Assembly: GCA_902777355.1 (NCBI GenBank)
Contig: CACYTU010000042.1
Coordinates: forward strand, 1 to 32,941
DNA length: 32,941 nt
Source of the DNA: an uncultured Lachnospiraceae bacterium
GTDB taxonomy: Bacteria > Bacillota > Clostridia > Lachnospirales > Lachnospiraceae
Reading direction: 5' to 3'
The translations under genes were made by a program, and so were the position numbers. This document shows, in pieces, positions 15,220 to 23,221 of the stretch (position 1 is the stretch's first letter; every line of letters starts with the position of its first letter). A model generated the notes under the pieces. It did not search any database and was not told the DNA's origin. It was given only the letters and a program-made list of their open reading frames with translations.

Positions 15220-16227
15220 ATGAAAAAGAGACTTGCGCTTCTGCTGGCAGTGCTCATGCTTGCGGCAAGTATGCCTGTTATGGCAATGGCAGCACCGACA
15301 ACAGGTGCAGAACAGGTGTCTGTCCAGGCGAAGAGCGGATGGGTAAAGTCCAACAGCAGATGGATGTATTATGTTAACGGCAGAGCCCTGAAAGATACAG
15401 CCAAGAAGATCGGCACATATTATTACGGCTTTGACAAAAACGGATATCTGTGCACCGGATTTTTCACCCTGCACGGAAGAACCTATTACGGAAGCACCAG
15501 GGTAGGCACCAAGAAATGCGGTGCTATCCTGAGAGGCTACTATCATATCGGAGACGGCTACTATTATTTTAATCCTGCCAAGTATGGCGCTATGGCCACG
15601 GGCTTTGTCAAATTCGGAGGCAAACTCTACTTCTTCAGCTCCAAGGACGGAAAACAGCGCCGCACAAAAGGATGGTTCTATCATGGCAGCGCCATGTACT
15701 ATGTGAAATCAGACGGCACGATTGCAACCAATACCACTATTGACGGCTACAAGATCGGCGCCAACGGCGCTGTGACAGATGTCAACGGCATGGATAAGAA
15801 AGCTCAGGGCTACAGCAGCAGCACCCGTTATCTCATCCTTGTCAATAAGGGAAAACACCTTGTCAACATCTACACAGGCTCCAAGGGCTCCTGGTCTGCA
15901 GTCAAGAGGAATGTTCCCTGCACGACAGGCAAACGCTCCACACCCAGCCCTTCCGGAAGCTTCCGTCTTGACCACAAGAGCCATAAAGGCCCTTACGGCT
16001 ATAAGGATTTCAAGGCTTCCACAGCCTTCTACGCAACCAGAATCTCAGCAGGAAACTATTTCCACTCGATTCTCTACAGGCTTGGCTGCAGAAATCCCTA
16101 CACACACAGCCCCAAAGATGCGACACTGGGAAAGAGCCGCTCTAACAGCTGCATCCGTCTGCCTCTTGATATAGCCAAATATATCCATCAGGTAACACCG
16201 ACGGGCACCCGTGTTATTGTTTATTGA
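15220..16227 (+). CDS. Secreted L,D-transpeptidase (YkuD) with glucan/choline-binding-type repeats, paralogue 2
   Basis: A 335-residue tandem paralogue of the preceding gene, collinear along the whole length. The signal peptide is MKKRLALLLAVLMLAA with a probable cut after the MAMAA region. The wall-binding repeats (about 40-173) are nearly identical to those of paralogue 1. The YkuD domain starts at about 198, with the conserved His in FHSILYRLGC and nucleophile C311 in SNSCIRLPL. The strongest divergence is in the substrate-side stretch before the His (SIKSVRAYGYKDF versus DHKSHKGPYGYKDF) and in the C-terminal 20 residues, which may mean different acceptor preferences. GGAGGA precedes the ATG. 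It is followed by a GGGGATT/AATCCCC hairpin at 16281-16299 without a T-run, then by the bidirectional terminator at 16494-16536. Confidence 0.9.
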   Translation: MKKRLALLLAVLMLAASMPVMAMAAPTTGAEQVSVQAKSGWVKSNSRWMYYVNGRALKDTAKKIGTYYYGFDKNGYLCTGFFTLHGRTYYGSTRVGTKKCGAILRGYYHIGDGYYYFNPAKYGAMATGFVKFGGKLYFFSSKDGKQRRTKGWFYHGSAMYYVKSDGTIATNTTIDGYKIGANGAVTDVNGMDKKAQGYSSSTRYLILVNKGKHLVNIYTGSKGSWSAVKRNVPCTTGKRSTPSPSGSFRLDHKSHKGPYGYKDFKASTAFYATRISAGNYFHSILYRLGCRNPYTHSPKDATLGKSRSNSCIRLPLDIAKYIHQVTPTGTRVIVY

Positions 16228-16493
16228 TTTGACCATCTGAGCTGATCAATCCGATCGGTCAGACTGAGACAGATCACATAGGGGATTCAGGTAATCCCCC
16301 ACTGCTGCTGAGACGGCCATCTGCCGCGGAGCAGAGCGTGGCATCACGTAATTAATTAATCTAAAACATCTGCACAGGCGGATATGTCAGCCGGATTTGA
16401 CGGGTCTGACTCAAGGACCGCCCGGTGAAGAAGGCTTCATAAGACTTCTGAGGACAGCAGCCATTCAGGCAGCCGAGGAACTGAAAGATGAAT

Positions 16494-16536
16494 AAAAAGG
16501 ACCGCCGGTTCATTTCGAACCCGGCGGTCTTTTTTC
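16494..16536. terminator. Bidirectional terminator between the transpeptidases and the glycan operon
   Basis: GACCGCCGGTTC (16500-16511) pairs with GAACCCGGCGGTC (16517-16529), with one bulge. It is flanked by an A-run on the left and a T-run on the right. It can stop rightward transcripts from the transpeptidase pair and leftward transcripts from the glycan operon, whose last gene ends at 16617. Confidence 0.9.
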
Positions 16537-16616
16537 GTCTTTATTTGTTTCTCTGTTTGTTCCCGGCAGAGAGACACCTGATCTTCCCGGTAAATTTCCC
16601 GGTAAATTGTTGGTTC

Positions 16617-18317
16617 TCAGTCGAGCCTGCCGACACAGACGAGCAGGTAATCACCTCTGTCGAGGATGTTAAAAGGCTTCATTTCCAGGCTGAGGGCTTC
16701 TTCGTTGTAAGGCTCCAGGTCTTTGCGGGAGAGGGCGCGGACATCATAATCATAGCCGTAATAAGCCAGGAACTGTCCCATGAGTTCTCCGTCAAACTCC
16801 CAGTGATACCAGTCGATCGCGGAAGAGACCGTGGTCTGCACGAGAGCAGGGGATTTCCAGAGCTCCGTTCCGTCTATTTTATGGCGGATACGGCGGTAAA
16901 GATTCCCCGCCCTGGTCTTTCCGGTGTCGTGAGTGACATTGTAGAAAGCATCTCCGTTGGAGAAGTTTCCGACAAAGATGATCGGTTTTGAAGTATCGTA
17001 GTCGCTGGCCAGCTTGAAGCCAATCTGCTGCATGACGGCAGCCTCGTTGTCATACCTCTGGTTGTTGAGGGCCAGAAAACGGTGCAGGTGGGCTGTCTGG
17101 CGCCAGGTGATAAAGAGCAGGAGGACAAGGCCGCAGCGGCCAAGGACGACCGGCAGACGGTTTCTGTTCAGGATGCCGTTGTCGATCAGCCTGTAAAAGT
17201 CTTCCGCAGCCAGATAAAAGACGAATGCGCAGAAGACCATAAGGGTGATCGCGGTCCGGTAATACATGACAGTGCCCTGGATGATCGTGATCAGAAACAG
17301 GGAGAGGCCGGTGCAGATCCCCAGAAAAACGGGGAGTATACTCTTTCTTTTTACACAGAGAACGATGCACCTGACTGCGAAGAGAATGGTACACACAATG
17401 AAAATCGTGATCGGAAGATTGATGAGGGCGGCAACGCCATAATCGATCAGCACTCCCTTGAACAGGTCCATGAGTTCCTGCCCGGAGAGGGGCCAGCTGA
17501 TCCGGGTGGCGCCTGTGTGCTGATAAGTGAGATGCAGGACACCCATGATCCCGTACCCGATGACAAGGCGCAGGATAAAGGAGATGACCAGAGGGATTGC
17601 GAACCGCACGCCCTCAAAGAACCAGGCGGTCTTGCGGCCGGGAGCTGTCCCGCGGACGCAGTAGCGATAAAAGAGTATGATCAAAACGGTGGTGACATAG
17701 ACCGGCGCGATGGACTCAGCGCTGGAGATCACAGGGGTCAGGAGAATTCCCGCGAGCAGACATGTCCTGGCCTGTGACTGCAGGATACGCTGAGACTTGA
17801 TCCTGCGGGCAATGGAGCTTTTGCCCTCCGGCGGCTGCAGGTTTTCCTGTGCTGAGAGGAGCCAGAGCAGGATGACGAAGGTGCAGAAAAAGTCCCCCGG
17901 AACGATCAGGGTACCGCCGCAGGTGAACTCCCAGATCTCACAGATAATCGGGAAGGTGATAAAAGAACAGGCCGCGACCGTATAGAGCAGCGGGCGGTCT
18001 TTTTTTCCGTTGATCATAAAGAGGATGCAGGAGAAAGCGGTTCCGGCCAGCATCAGTAGACAGACGCTGAGGAATTTGTCCAGAAAAGGGACACAGGCGC
18101 CGAAGGAAAACAGCTTTTTCCAGAGAACGGCGCCCCAACGCAGTTCCCTGAGCCAGTAGGTGTCGTTGACATAGAGGGGAGTGGCCAGATCGTCCGCGCC
18201 CACAGTTCTGTTGAGCATGGAGAAACCATAGGCTCCAAATGTGTAAAAGAGCAGGGGAATCCAGTATTCCTTCCTGCCCGCAATTTTTTCGTTGAATTCT
18301 TTTATAAGTGAGCGCAT
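16617..18317 (-). CDS. GtrII-type membrane glycosyltransferase
   Basis: A 566-residue integral membrane protein with about eleven hydrophobic segments and a C-terminal extracytoplasmic soluble part (about 450-566). The N-terminal YWIPLLFYTFGAYGFSMLNRTVGADD, with an acidic pair after the first helix, and the overall layout fit the glucosyltransferase II (GtrII) family, which moves a sugar from a polyprenyl-phosphate carrier onto a surface glycan outside the membrane. It is last in the six-gene operon. The upstream EamA pair and GT2 supply exactly such a lipid-linked sugar, so this is the probable final transferase, analogous in role, not in sequence, to ArnT. ATG 18317 has AGAGGAAAA upstream. 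The acceptor is unknown (wall polysaccharide, teichoic acid or lipid). Confidence 0.8.
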   Translation of the reverse strand: MRSLIKEFNEKIAGRKEYWIPLLFYTFGAYGFSMLNRTVGADDLATPLYVNDTYWLRELRWGAVLWKKLFSFGACVPFLDKFLSVCLLMLAGTAFSCILFMINGKKDRPLLYTVAACSFITFPIICEIWEFTCGGTLIVPGDFFCTFVILLWLLSAQENLQPPEGKSSIARRIKSQRILQSQARTCLLAGILLTPVISSAESIAPVYVTTVLIILFYRYCVRGTAPGRKTAWFFEGVRFAIPLVISFILRLVIGYGIMGVLHLTYQHTGATRISWPLSGQELMDLFKGVLIDYGVAALINLPITIFIVCTILFAVRCIVLCVKRKSILPVFLGICTGLSLFLITIIQGTVMYYRTAITLMVFCAFVFYLAAEDFYRLIDNGILNRNRLPVVLGRCGLVLLLFITWRQTAHLHRFLALNNQRYDNEAAVMQQIGFKLASDYDTSKPIIFVGNFSNGDAFYNVTHDTGKTRAGNLYRRIRHKIDGTELWKSPALVQTTVSSAIDWYHWEFDGELMGQFLAYYGYDYDVRALSRKDLEPYNEEALSLEMKPFNILDRGDYLLVCVGRLD

Positions 18318-18391
18318 ATTTGATTTTCCTCTTTAGAGAACTGATCACAGAAACCAGTGACATCAGGCAGCAAGGCAAAGGAAAGAGCGGA

Positions 18392-18748
18392 TTATAACCT
18401 GGAGATAATCACGCCCGCGATGATGATCGCGACTCCCAGAGCCTTGCGGGGGGACACTTTTTCCTTCAGAATCAGGGCGCCCATGACAAAGACCCAGACA
18501 AAGCTTGTCGCGGTGATGCAGGGCATGACCGAGAGCGGGACATAGCGCAGGGCCACCTGATTGACGGCGAGTGTCAGGAACAGGAGTCCGTAGGAAACGA
18601 TGACGCGAACATTCAGGAATTTGCTGAAAAATCCTTTTCCGCCGGTCGTATTGGCCTGTGTTTTGAGCAGGATCTGGCTGAGTGCCGTGATGAAGGCGCC
18701 GATGATGGCTGCCGCATAGCAGACCTGAGGGGAGAGAAATGAACTCAT
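18392..18748 (-). CDS. EamA/SMR-like four-helix half-transporter, subunit 2
   Basis: A 118-residue protein with four hydrophobic helices and the EamA/DMT pattern ITALSQILLK in helix 1 and FVWVFVMGALILKEKVSPRKALGVAIIIAGVII at the end. Four-helix members of this superfamily work as dimers. ArnE and ArnF, which flip polyprenyl-phosphate aminoarabinose, are the nearest role model given the neighbours. It lies 48 nt after subunit 1 in the operon. ATG 18748 has AGAGGT upstream. The GtrII gene starts 74 nt later. A drug exporter is an alternative reading of the fold, but the operon context argues for lipid-sugar flipping. Confidence 0.8.
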   Translation of the reverse strand: MSSFLSPQVCYAAAIIGAFITALSQILLKTQANTTGGKGFFSKFLNVRVIVSYGLLFLTLAVNQVALRYVPLSVMPCITATSFVWVFVMGALILKEKVSPRKALGVAIIIAGVIISRL

Positions 18749-18796
18749 GGATGACTTACCTCTTTGTCTTTCAGAAAACCGGAGGATCAGAAAAAA

Positions 18797-19156
18797 CTAA
18801 TCGTCAGAGACACTGATGACCATTCCCAGCGAGATCACGGCGATGCCGATAATCTGCCTGATCGTGATGGTCTCGTGAAAAATCAGCGTGGACCAGATAA
18901 AGAGAAGGATATAGCTGAAGCCGCGGCGCAGATAGGCCGTTGTCAGTGGAATCTTCTCCAGAATCAGCTGCCAGCAGACGGCATAGATGCCGAGGATGAC
19001 GACGGCAAGCCCGAACCAGAAGAAATAGCCGAGCGAAAAGGTCTCATATCGCTGGGAGCCGATTTTCAGGCAGGGAGAGGTAAGGCTCTCCATGAAAACG
19101 GCGAAAGCGGCGAGGAGAAAGACATTGCTCCGCTTGTCGAGAAAATGCGTATTCAA
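18797..19156 (-). CDS. EamA/SMR-like four-helix half-transporter, subunit 1
   Basis: A 119-residue, four-helix protein with an EamA-type ending (FIWSTLIFHETITIRQIIGIAVISLGMVI) and an N-terminal NVFLLAAFAVFMESLTSPCLK helix. It is different enough from the next gene to suggest a heterodimer, as with ArnE/ArnF. The start is a TTG at 19156, chosen because GGAGGT lies just upstream and no ATG is close. The 95 nt before it, up to the ATP-grasp stop, contain a 19-bp repeat. Its predicted job is moving the lipid-linked sugar made by the GT2 across the membrane. Confidence 0.8.
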   Translation of the reverse strand: MNTHFLDKRSNVFLLAAFAVFMESLTSPCLKIGSQRYETFSLGYFFWFGLAVVILGIYAVCWQLILEKIPLTTAYLRRGFSYILLFIWSTLIFHETITIRQIIGIAVISLGMVISVSDD

Positions 19157-19196
19157 AAAAACACCTCCGTAAAAGACCCGGGATCCGATACCCTGC

Positions 19197-19251
19197 CGGG
19201 AATCTGCAGCCAGACCGGGGATCTGCAGTCAGACCGGGGATCTGCAGCCAA
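19197..19251. repeat. About 3 x 19-bp direct repeat in the operon gap
   Basis: GGGATCTGCAGNCAGACCG-type units follow one another at a 19-bp period between the ATP-grasp stop codon and the first EamA gene. It has no hairpin with a T-run and is probably a slipped repeat in untranslated mRNA. Confidence 0.75.
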
Positions 19252-20652
19252 TTATTCCCAGATCGGGCCGGTCACTGTGCCGTCAGGGGACTGGATTTCG
19301 ATCTGCAGGGTGTTGCGCACCTCCTGCATATTGGCTTCGAGTTCCTCGCGGGTCTTACCCGATACGATGACAGCAAGACGGGAAGTCTTGTCTGTTGCTC
19401 CCTCGCGATTTTCAAGGCCTGCGTGCAGCTTTGAAAGCTGATTGCGGTGCACAAAGGGGAGAGCGCACACTTTTTCAATTCCGTCCGCCCGGATGACGCG
19501 GCCGACGGGAAGATAGAAGGCCATGTAACCGCAGTACTGAAGCTGGGGGTGAATGACCGGCATTTCTTTCTGCTGTCCCAGAGCTATGTTGACCAGGAAC
19601 TGCTCGGTCTCCAGACCGCTGGAGAGATGGATCAGGTCGGAAGAGATGAAGACTCCGCCGCCGCGGGCGGCTGTCTCGATCAGGTAGACCTCATCTCCCT
19701 CCATTATATATTCACTGTGAGTGATTCCCTGACGCAGGCCGAAACCGCGGATGATTTTTTCATCCAGCTCGAGCACCTTCCGGCGAAGGGCGTCATCGGC
19801 TGTTGTCGGGAATATACGGCTCTTTGCCGCAAAGGCATCGGGAATATCAAAATAGAGAGTATCTCCGATACAGAGAGTGCGGTATTCATAGCCCAGCACC
19901 AGCGATTCCACGACAAACTCGCGGCCGGTGGCAAACTGCTCCACGATGACTTCCCGGCTGCTGGACCAGCGGGAGGCCTCCTCATATTTTTTTCTGATCT
20001 CCTGCTCGTCTGCGCAGACCTGTACGCCGCGGCTGCCCTGTGTGTCCAGAGGCTTGATGATCACTTTGACGGGAGGAAGAGCCGATGATGTTTCTGACTT
20101 TGCCGCATCCGCGGAATTATCTCCTCTGTTATCTCCGATATTATACCCGGTATTATTTCTGGTATTATTCGAGGTTTCCTGGGCCTTTGCCGCATCTGAG
20201 AGCGCCTGTTTTTCCTGCCTTTCCCGGCAGAGCTCCCGGTAAAATCCGACGGCCTGGTCCACAGAGGACACAGTCCTGTTTTTCAGCTGGGGGATTCCAA
20301 GTTCCGCCAGGCGGGCCCGCATGAGGCTCTTGTCGGTGAAAAGAATACCGGTTTCACAGCCGATTCCGGGAAGGCCCATTTTCTCAGAGACATAGGCGAC
20401 GCTCCGGACGGCGATGTCGGTCTGGTCGGTGATCACACCATCGATACCCTGGTCTTTCGCGAATGTCAGGATCGCCTCTTCATCGCGGACATCTTTGAGC
20501 AGTCTGCCCTTGATATAGGGGTAAAAGGCCTCGGAAATGACCGGCGCGGCCAGAAACACATCGCAGGTTTCAGATGCCTTTTGTACCAGGGGCAGCTGAA
20601 AGTCGCCGGCACCAATCACCAGCAGTTTTTTGCGTTTATTTAACTCAGACAT
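19252..20652 (-). CDS. ATP-grasp ligase of the glycan operon
   Basis: About 466 residues. The N-terminal preATP-grasp domain starts KLLVIGAGDFQLPLVQKA (about 9-26). The ATP-grasp core has VKVIIKPLDTQGSRGV (about 190-205), a VIVEQFATGREFVVES metal/nucleotide segment, and VYLIETAARGGG (about 322-334), where the first Glu is the Mg-binding residue. The family forms amide bonds through acyl-phosphate intermediates. Here the amino sugar made by the upstream aminotransferase is an attractive acceptor, but this is inference. A low-complexity Asn/Asp-rich insert (about 150-189) interrupts the N-terminal part. The start at 20652 is preferred because GGAG lies 7 nt before it; an ATG at 20664 is also in frame. 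A terminator-like hairpin ends 2 nt before that upstream ATG. Confidence 0.8.
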   Translation of the reverse strand: MSELNKRKKLLVIGAGDFQLPLVQKASETCDVFLAAPVISEAFYPYIKGRLLKDVRDEEAILTFAKDQGIDGVITDQTDIAVRSVAYVSEKMGLPGIGCETGILFTDKSLMRARLAELGIPQLKNRTVSSVDQAVGFYRELCRERQEKQALSDAAKAQETSNNTRNNTGYNIGDNRGDNSADAAKSETSSALPPVKVIIKPLDTQGSRGVQVCADEQEIRKKYEEASRWSSSREVIVEQFATGREFVVESLVLGYEYRTLCIGDTLYFDIPDAFAAKSRIFPTTADDALRRKVLELDEKIIRGFGLRQGITHSEYIMEGDEVYLIETAARGGGVFISSDLIHLSSGLETEQFLVNIALGQQKEMPVIHPQLQYCGYMAFYLPVGRVIRADGIEKVCALPFVHRNQLSKLHAGLENREGATDKTSRLAVIVSGKTREELEANMQEVRNTLQIEIQSPDGTVTGPIWE

Positions 20653-20665
20653 TGTTTTCTCCATA

Positions 20666-20724
20666 AAAAATGATTAAAGCATTGCGGAGGCGCCCGGGGC
20701 GCGGCGCAATGCGGCTTTAATCAT
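20666..20724 (-). terminator. Terminator-like hairpin immediately before the ATP-grasp gene (possible attenuator)
   Basis: On the minus strand ATGATTAAAGC (20714-20724) pairs exactly with GCTTTAATCAT (20670-20680). Inner GCATTGCG/CGCAATGC arms (20679-20686/20705-20712) and a GC-rich tip complete it, and it is followed at once by a T-run that abuts ATGGAG, the ribosome binding site region of the ATP-grasp gene. There is no room for a separate promoter between the T-run and the gene, so transcripts of the four distal genes must start upstream and read through it. Confidence 0.75.
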
Positions 20725-20764
20725 ATGTTAAAAGCTGCGGAAAAAGGCAGCCCCTGCCGTCACA

Positions 20765-20916
20765 CATCAGACTGGCGGGTTCTTTGTACAGAAGCCGGGA
20801 TACATCAGACCGGCGGGTTCTTTGTACAGAAGCCGGGATACATCAGACCGGCGGGTTCTTTGTACAGAAGCCGGGATACATCAGACCGGCGGCTTCTCAG
20901 TACAAAAACAGGCACA
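20765..20916. repeat. 4 x 38-bp tandem array between GT2 and ATP-grasp genes
   Basis: Units start at 20765, 20803, 20841 and 20879 with CATCAGACCGGCGGGTTCTT and end AGAAGCCGGGATA; the last is degenerate. It lies just past the GT2 stop and before the terminator-like hairpin. The unit is not a multiple of three, so the frames crossing it are spurious. Confidence 0.95.
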
Positions 20917-20926
20917 CATCCACGCA

Positions 20927-21907
20927 TCAGGCGATGCGTTTTGGGGGCGCTTCGTCCGGCAGATTGATCTTGTCACGGATCACGAACTGGGGCGAATTAT
21001 TCAGGGATATATAAATTCGTCCGACATATTCTCCGATCAGTCCCAGCATAAACATGATCATGCCGGTGGAAAAGAGCAGTACGGCCATGGTGGAACTGTA
21101 TCCCAGCGGAATTGCGGGATTCAGAAGCTTTTTGATCACGGTCCTCATACCCATGAGTACTCCCAGGACAGCCCAGAGCACGCCGATCCCTGTCGCGATG
21201 CGCAGGGGCTTGACCGAAAAAGCGGTGAAGCTGTTCATCCACAGGGAAAAGGACTTGCGGAAGCTGTAGTGGCCGACACCGATGGTGCGGACCCGCTCCT
21301 CCATATCCACATTGATGACGCGCTTTGTCGCCCGGAGCATCAGGCCGGAGAGATAGGGATAGGGATTTGTATATTTGATCACTTCGTCCTTGACGAACTT
21401 TTTCATCACGGAGAAGTTTGAGAATTTCAGCTTGGGGTCTTTGCCCAGCAGCCAGGTGGCGACGCGGTCATTTACTGCTGATCCGAAGTTTTTGAAGCCC
21501 GACTGCGTCTTTTTGCGATATCTGGCGATAGAGACGTCATAATCTCCATTAATCAGGGGATCCAGAAGATCCCAGAGCCTGTCCGCGGGACACTGCTGGT
21601 CGTCGTCGATGAAGACGACATAGTCGCCTGCCGCATAGTGGCATCCGCAGATCAGGGCGTTGTGACGGCCTCCGTTTTTGGCCAGGTCGATGACGCCCAC
21701 TTTGGGGTCCTTAGCGGCGATTTCCTGCAGGACACTCAGCACGTTGTCGGGAGAGCAGTCGTTGACAGCCACGATCTGATAGTCAAAGTCGGGCTTCTGT
21801 GCCACGACATCGCGGATCTCGTCGATCACCAGACCGACGGAACCCTCGCTGGCGTAACAGGGGATGATGAAGGAGATAATGGACTTCTTGTCTGTGCTAT
21901 TACTCAT
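20927..21907 (-). CDS. Polyprenyl-phosphate glycosyltransferase, GT2 family (GtrB/ArnC/DPM1-like)
   Basis: A 326-residue membrane-bound enzyme that should transfer a sugar from a nucleotide donor to undecaprenyl phosphate on the cytoplasmic face. The GT-A domain begins ISFIIPCYASEGSVG, has the nucleotide-binding VNDCSPD (about 48-54) and the metal-binding DDD at 101-103, and ends near 220. Two C-terminal helices follow (about 225-250 and 262-288), the second carrying the hallmark GLIGEYVGRIY of ArnC/GtrB proteins. Its start overlaps the end of the aminotransferase gene by 8 bp, so the two are translationally coupled; the ribosome binding site is weak. The probable donor is the amino sugar produced by that enzyme. 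A 38-bp tandem array follows directly. Confidence 0.92.
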   Translation of the reverse strand: MSNSTDKKSIISFIIPCYASEGSVGLVIDEIRDVVAQKPDFDYQIVAVNDCSPDNVLSVLQEIAAKDPKVGVIDLAKNGGRHNALICGCHYAAGDYVVFIDDDQQCPADRLWDLLDPLINGDYDVSIARYRKKTQSGFKNFGSAVNDRVATWLLGKDPKLKFSNFSVMKKFVKDEVIKYTNPYPYLSGLMLRATKRVINVDMEERVRTIGVGHYSFRKSFSLWMNSFTAFSVKPLRIATGIGVLWAVLGVLMGMRTVIKKLLNPAIPLGYSSTMAVLLFSTGMIMFMLGLIGEYVGRIYISLNNSPQFVIRDKINLPDEAPPKRIA

Positions 21908-23036
21908 TTTCTTTGAAATACTCCATGGCAGTGCGGATGACGTACTGCTGATCCTCGGGGGTCAGGCCGTAATAGAGAGGCAGGCGCACCAGACGGTCGC
22001 TCTCGGATGTGGTATAGCGGTCCTCCCCGTGGAAGCGGCCGAATTTCTCTCCGGCGGGAGAGGAGTGGAGAGGCACATAGTGGAACACAGTGACGATGCC
22101 CCTGTCCTTCATATACTGGATGAATGCGGAGCGGTCTTCCAGGTCGCGCAGCTTGATGTAGTACATGTGGGCGTTGTGGACACAGCCTTCGGGAATGAAG
22201 GGAACTTCGATACGGCCTGCTTCGGCGAGCGGAGCGAAGGCATCGGAGTAAGTTTTCCAGATCGCCAGCCTGTTGTCATTGATCTTGTCCGCCTCCAGGA
22301 GCTGGGCCCAGAGGTAGGCCGCGTTCATGTCGCTGGGAAGATAGCTGCTGCCGTAGGCTACCCAGGTGTATTTGTCCACCTGTCCCCGGAAGAAACGGGC
22401 GCGGTTGGTCCCTTTCTCGCGCAGGATCTCCGCGCTGTCATTGTCTTCGGGATTGCGGATGATCAGCGCGCCGCCCTCGCCCATCGAGTAGTTTTTGGTC
22501 TCGTGGAAGGAATAGCAGCCGAAGTCGCCGATCGTGCCGAGCGGCCGGCCCTTATATGTGGACATGACTCCCTGCGCCGCGTCTTCGATGACTTTCAGGT
22601 TGTGGCGGGCAGCTATGTCCATGATCGTGTCCATCTCGCAGGCGACACCTGCGTAATGAACGGCCATGATCGCGCGGGTTTTGTCTGTGATCGCCTCCTC
22701 CAGCTTCGTCTCATCGATATTCATAGTGTCCGGGCGGACATCGATGAAGACCGGTGTGGCCCCTGTCAGGACGATGGCTGTTGCCGTGCTGGAAAAAGTG
22801 AAGCTGGGTACCAGGACTTCATCGCCTGCTTTCAGGCCGCACAGAAGCGTCGCCATCTCGAGCGCGGTCGTTCCGCTGGTGGTCAGCAGGGCCTTCTGCG
22901 CACCGAAGCGCTCCTCCAGAAAGGAGTGGCACTTTTTGGTGAAGCTTCCGTCACCGCAGATCTTGTGAGCATCGATGGCCTGTTTTACATAATCAAGTTC
23001 AGTCCCGATGAACGGGGGGACATTGAAAGGAATCAT
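21900..23036 (-). CDS. rffA: DegT/DnrJ/EryC1 sugar aminotransferase (dTDP-4-amino-4,6-dideoxygalactose transaminase-like)
   Basis: PLP enzyme expected to convert a nucleotide-linked 4-keto-6-deoxy sugar to the 4-amino sugar using glutamate. At 378 residues it is normal for the RffA/WecE branch. The N-terminal MIPFNVPPFIGTELDYV is typical of that branch. TSGTTALEMA (53-62), EDAAQ (151-155) and FHETKNYSMGEGGAL with the PLP lysine K181 are all present. No dTDP-sugar dehydratase or thymidylyltransferase is in the window, so the keto-sugar precursor must come from elsewhere. It is the first gene of the minus-strand operon. ATG 23036 has AGGAG about 12 nt upstream, and the leader carries the hairpin-plus-tail motif at 23076-23100. 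Confidence 0.92.
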   Translation of the reverse strand: MIPFNVPPFIGTELDYVKQAIDAHKICGDGSFTKKCHSFLEERFGAQKALLTTSGTTALEMATLLCGLKAGDEVLVPSFTFSSTATAIVLTGATPVFIDVRPDTMNIDETKLEEAITDKTRAIMAVHYAGVACEMDTIMDIAARHNLKVIEDAAQGVMSTYKGRPLGTIGDFGCYSFHETKNYSMGEGGALIIRNPEDNDSAEILREKGTNRARFFRGQVDKYTWVAYGSSYLPSDMNAAYLWAQLLEADKINDNRLAIWKTYSDAFAPLAEAGRIEVPFIPEGCVHNAHMYYIKLRDLEDRSAFIQYMKDRGIVTVFHYVPLHSSPAGEKFGRFHGEDRYTTSESDRLVRLPLYYGLTPEDQQYVIRTAMEYFKENE

Positions 23037-23075
23037 ATTTATCTTTTATCTCCTGAATTTTTAGTGTCTTTCGTA

Positions 23076-23100
23076 CTTTGTGGTTATGAGTACAACTCAA
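23076..23100 (-). promoter_or_regulatory. Leader hairpin plus conserved tail of the glycan operon
   Basis: On the minus strand TGAGT/ACTCA (23095-23099/23087-23091) is followed by TAACCACAAAGTA, about 40 nt before the first gene. It matches the telA leader motif at 12229-12256 in stem position and tail, with changed but still paired stem bases. A weaker, tail-only relative (CCCCACAAGTATAAC) reads on the plus strand at about 23163-23177. Confidence 0.5.
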
Positions 23101-23221
23101 AGACCCGGATGATTTAAGCTGCGCACTGCTTCTTTACAAAGAAATCGCTGAATCATACCCATACCCCACAAGTATAACACGACTTGCATATGTTTGCACC
23201 TTTATCATTTTCTCCGCTGCC

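Noticed and set aside
21864-23117. A 417-aa plus-strand open frame
   Set aside because: Antisense of the aminotransferase gene, which has PLP and substrate motifs.
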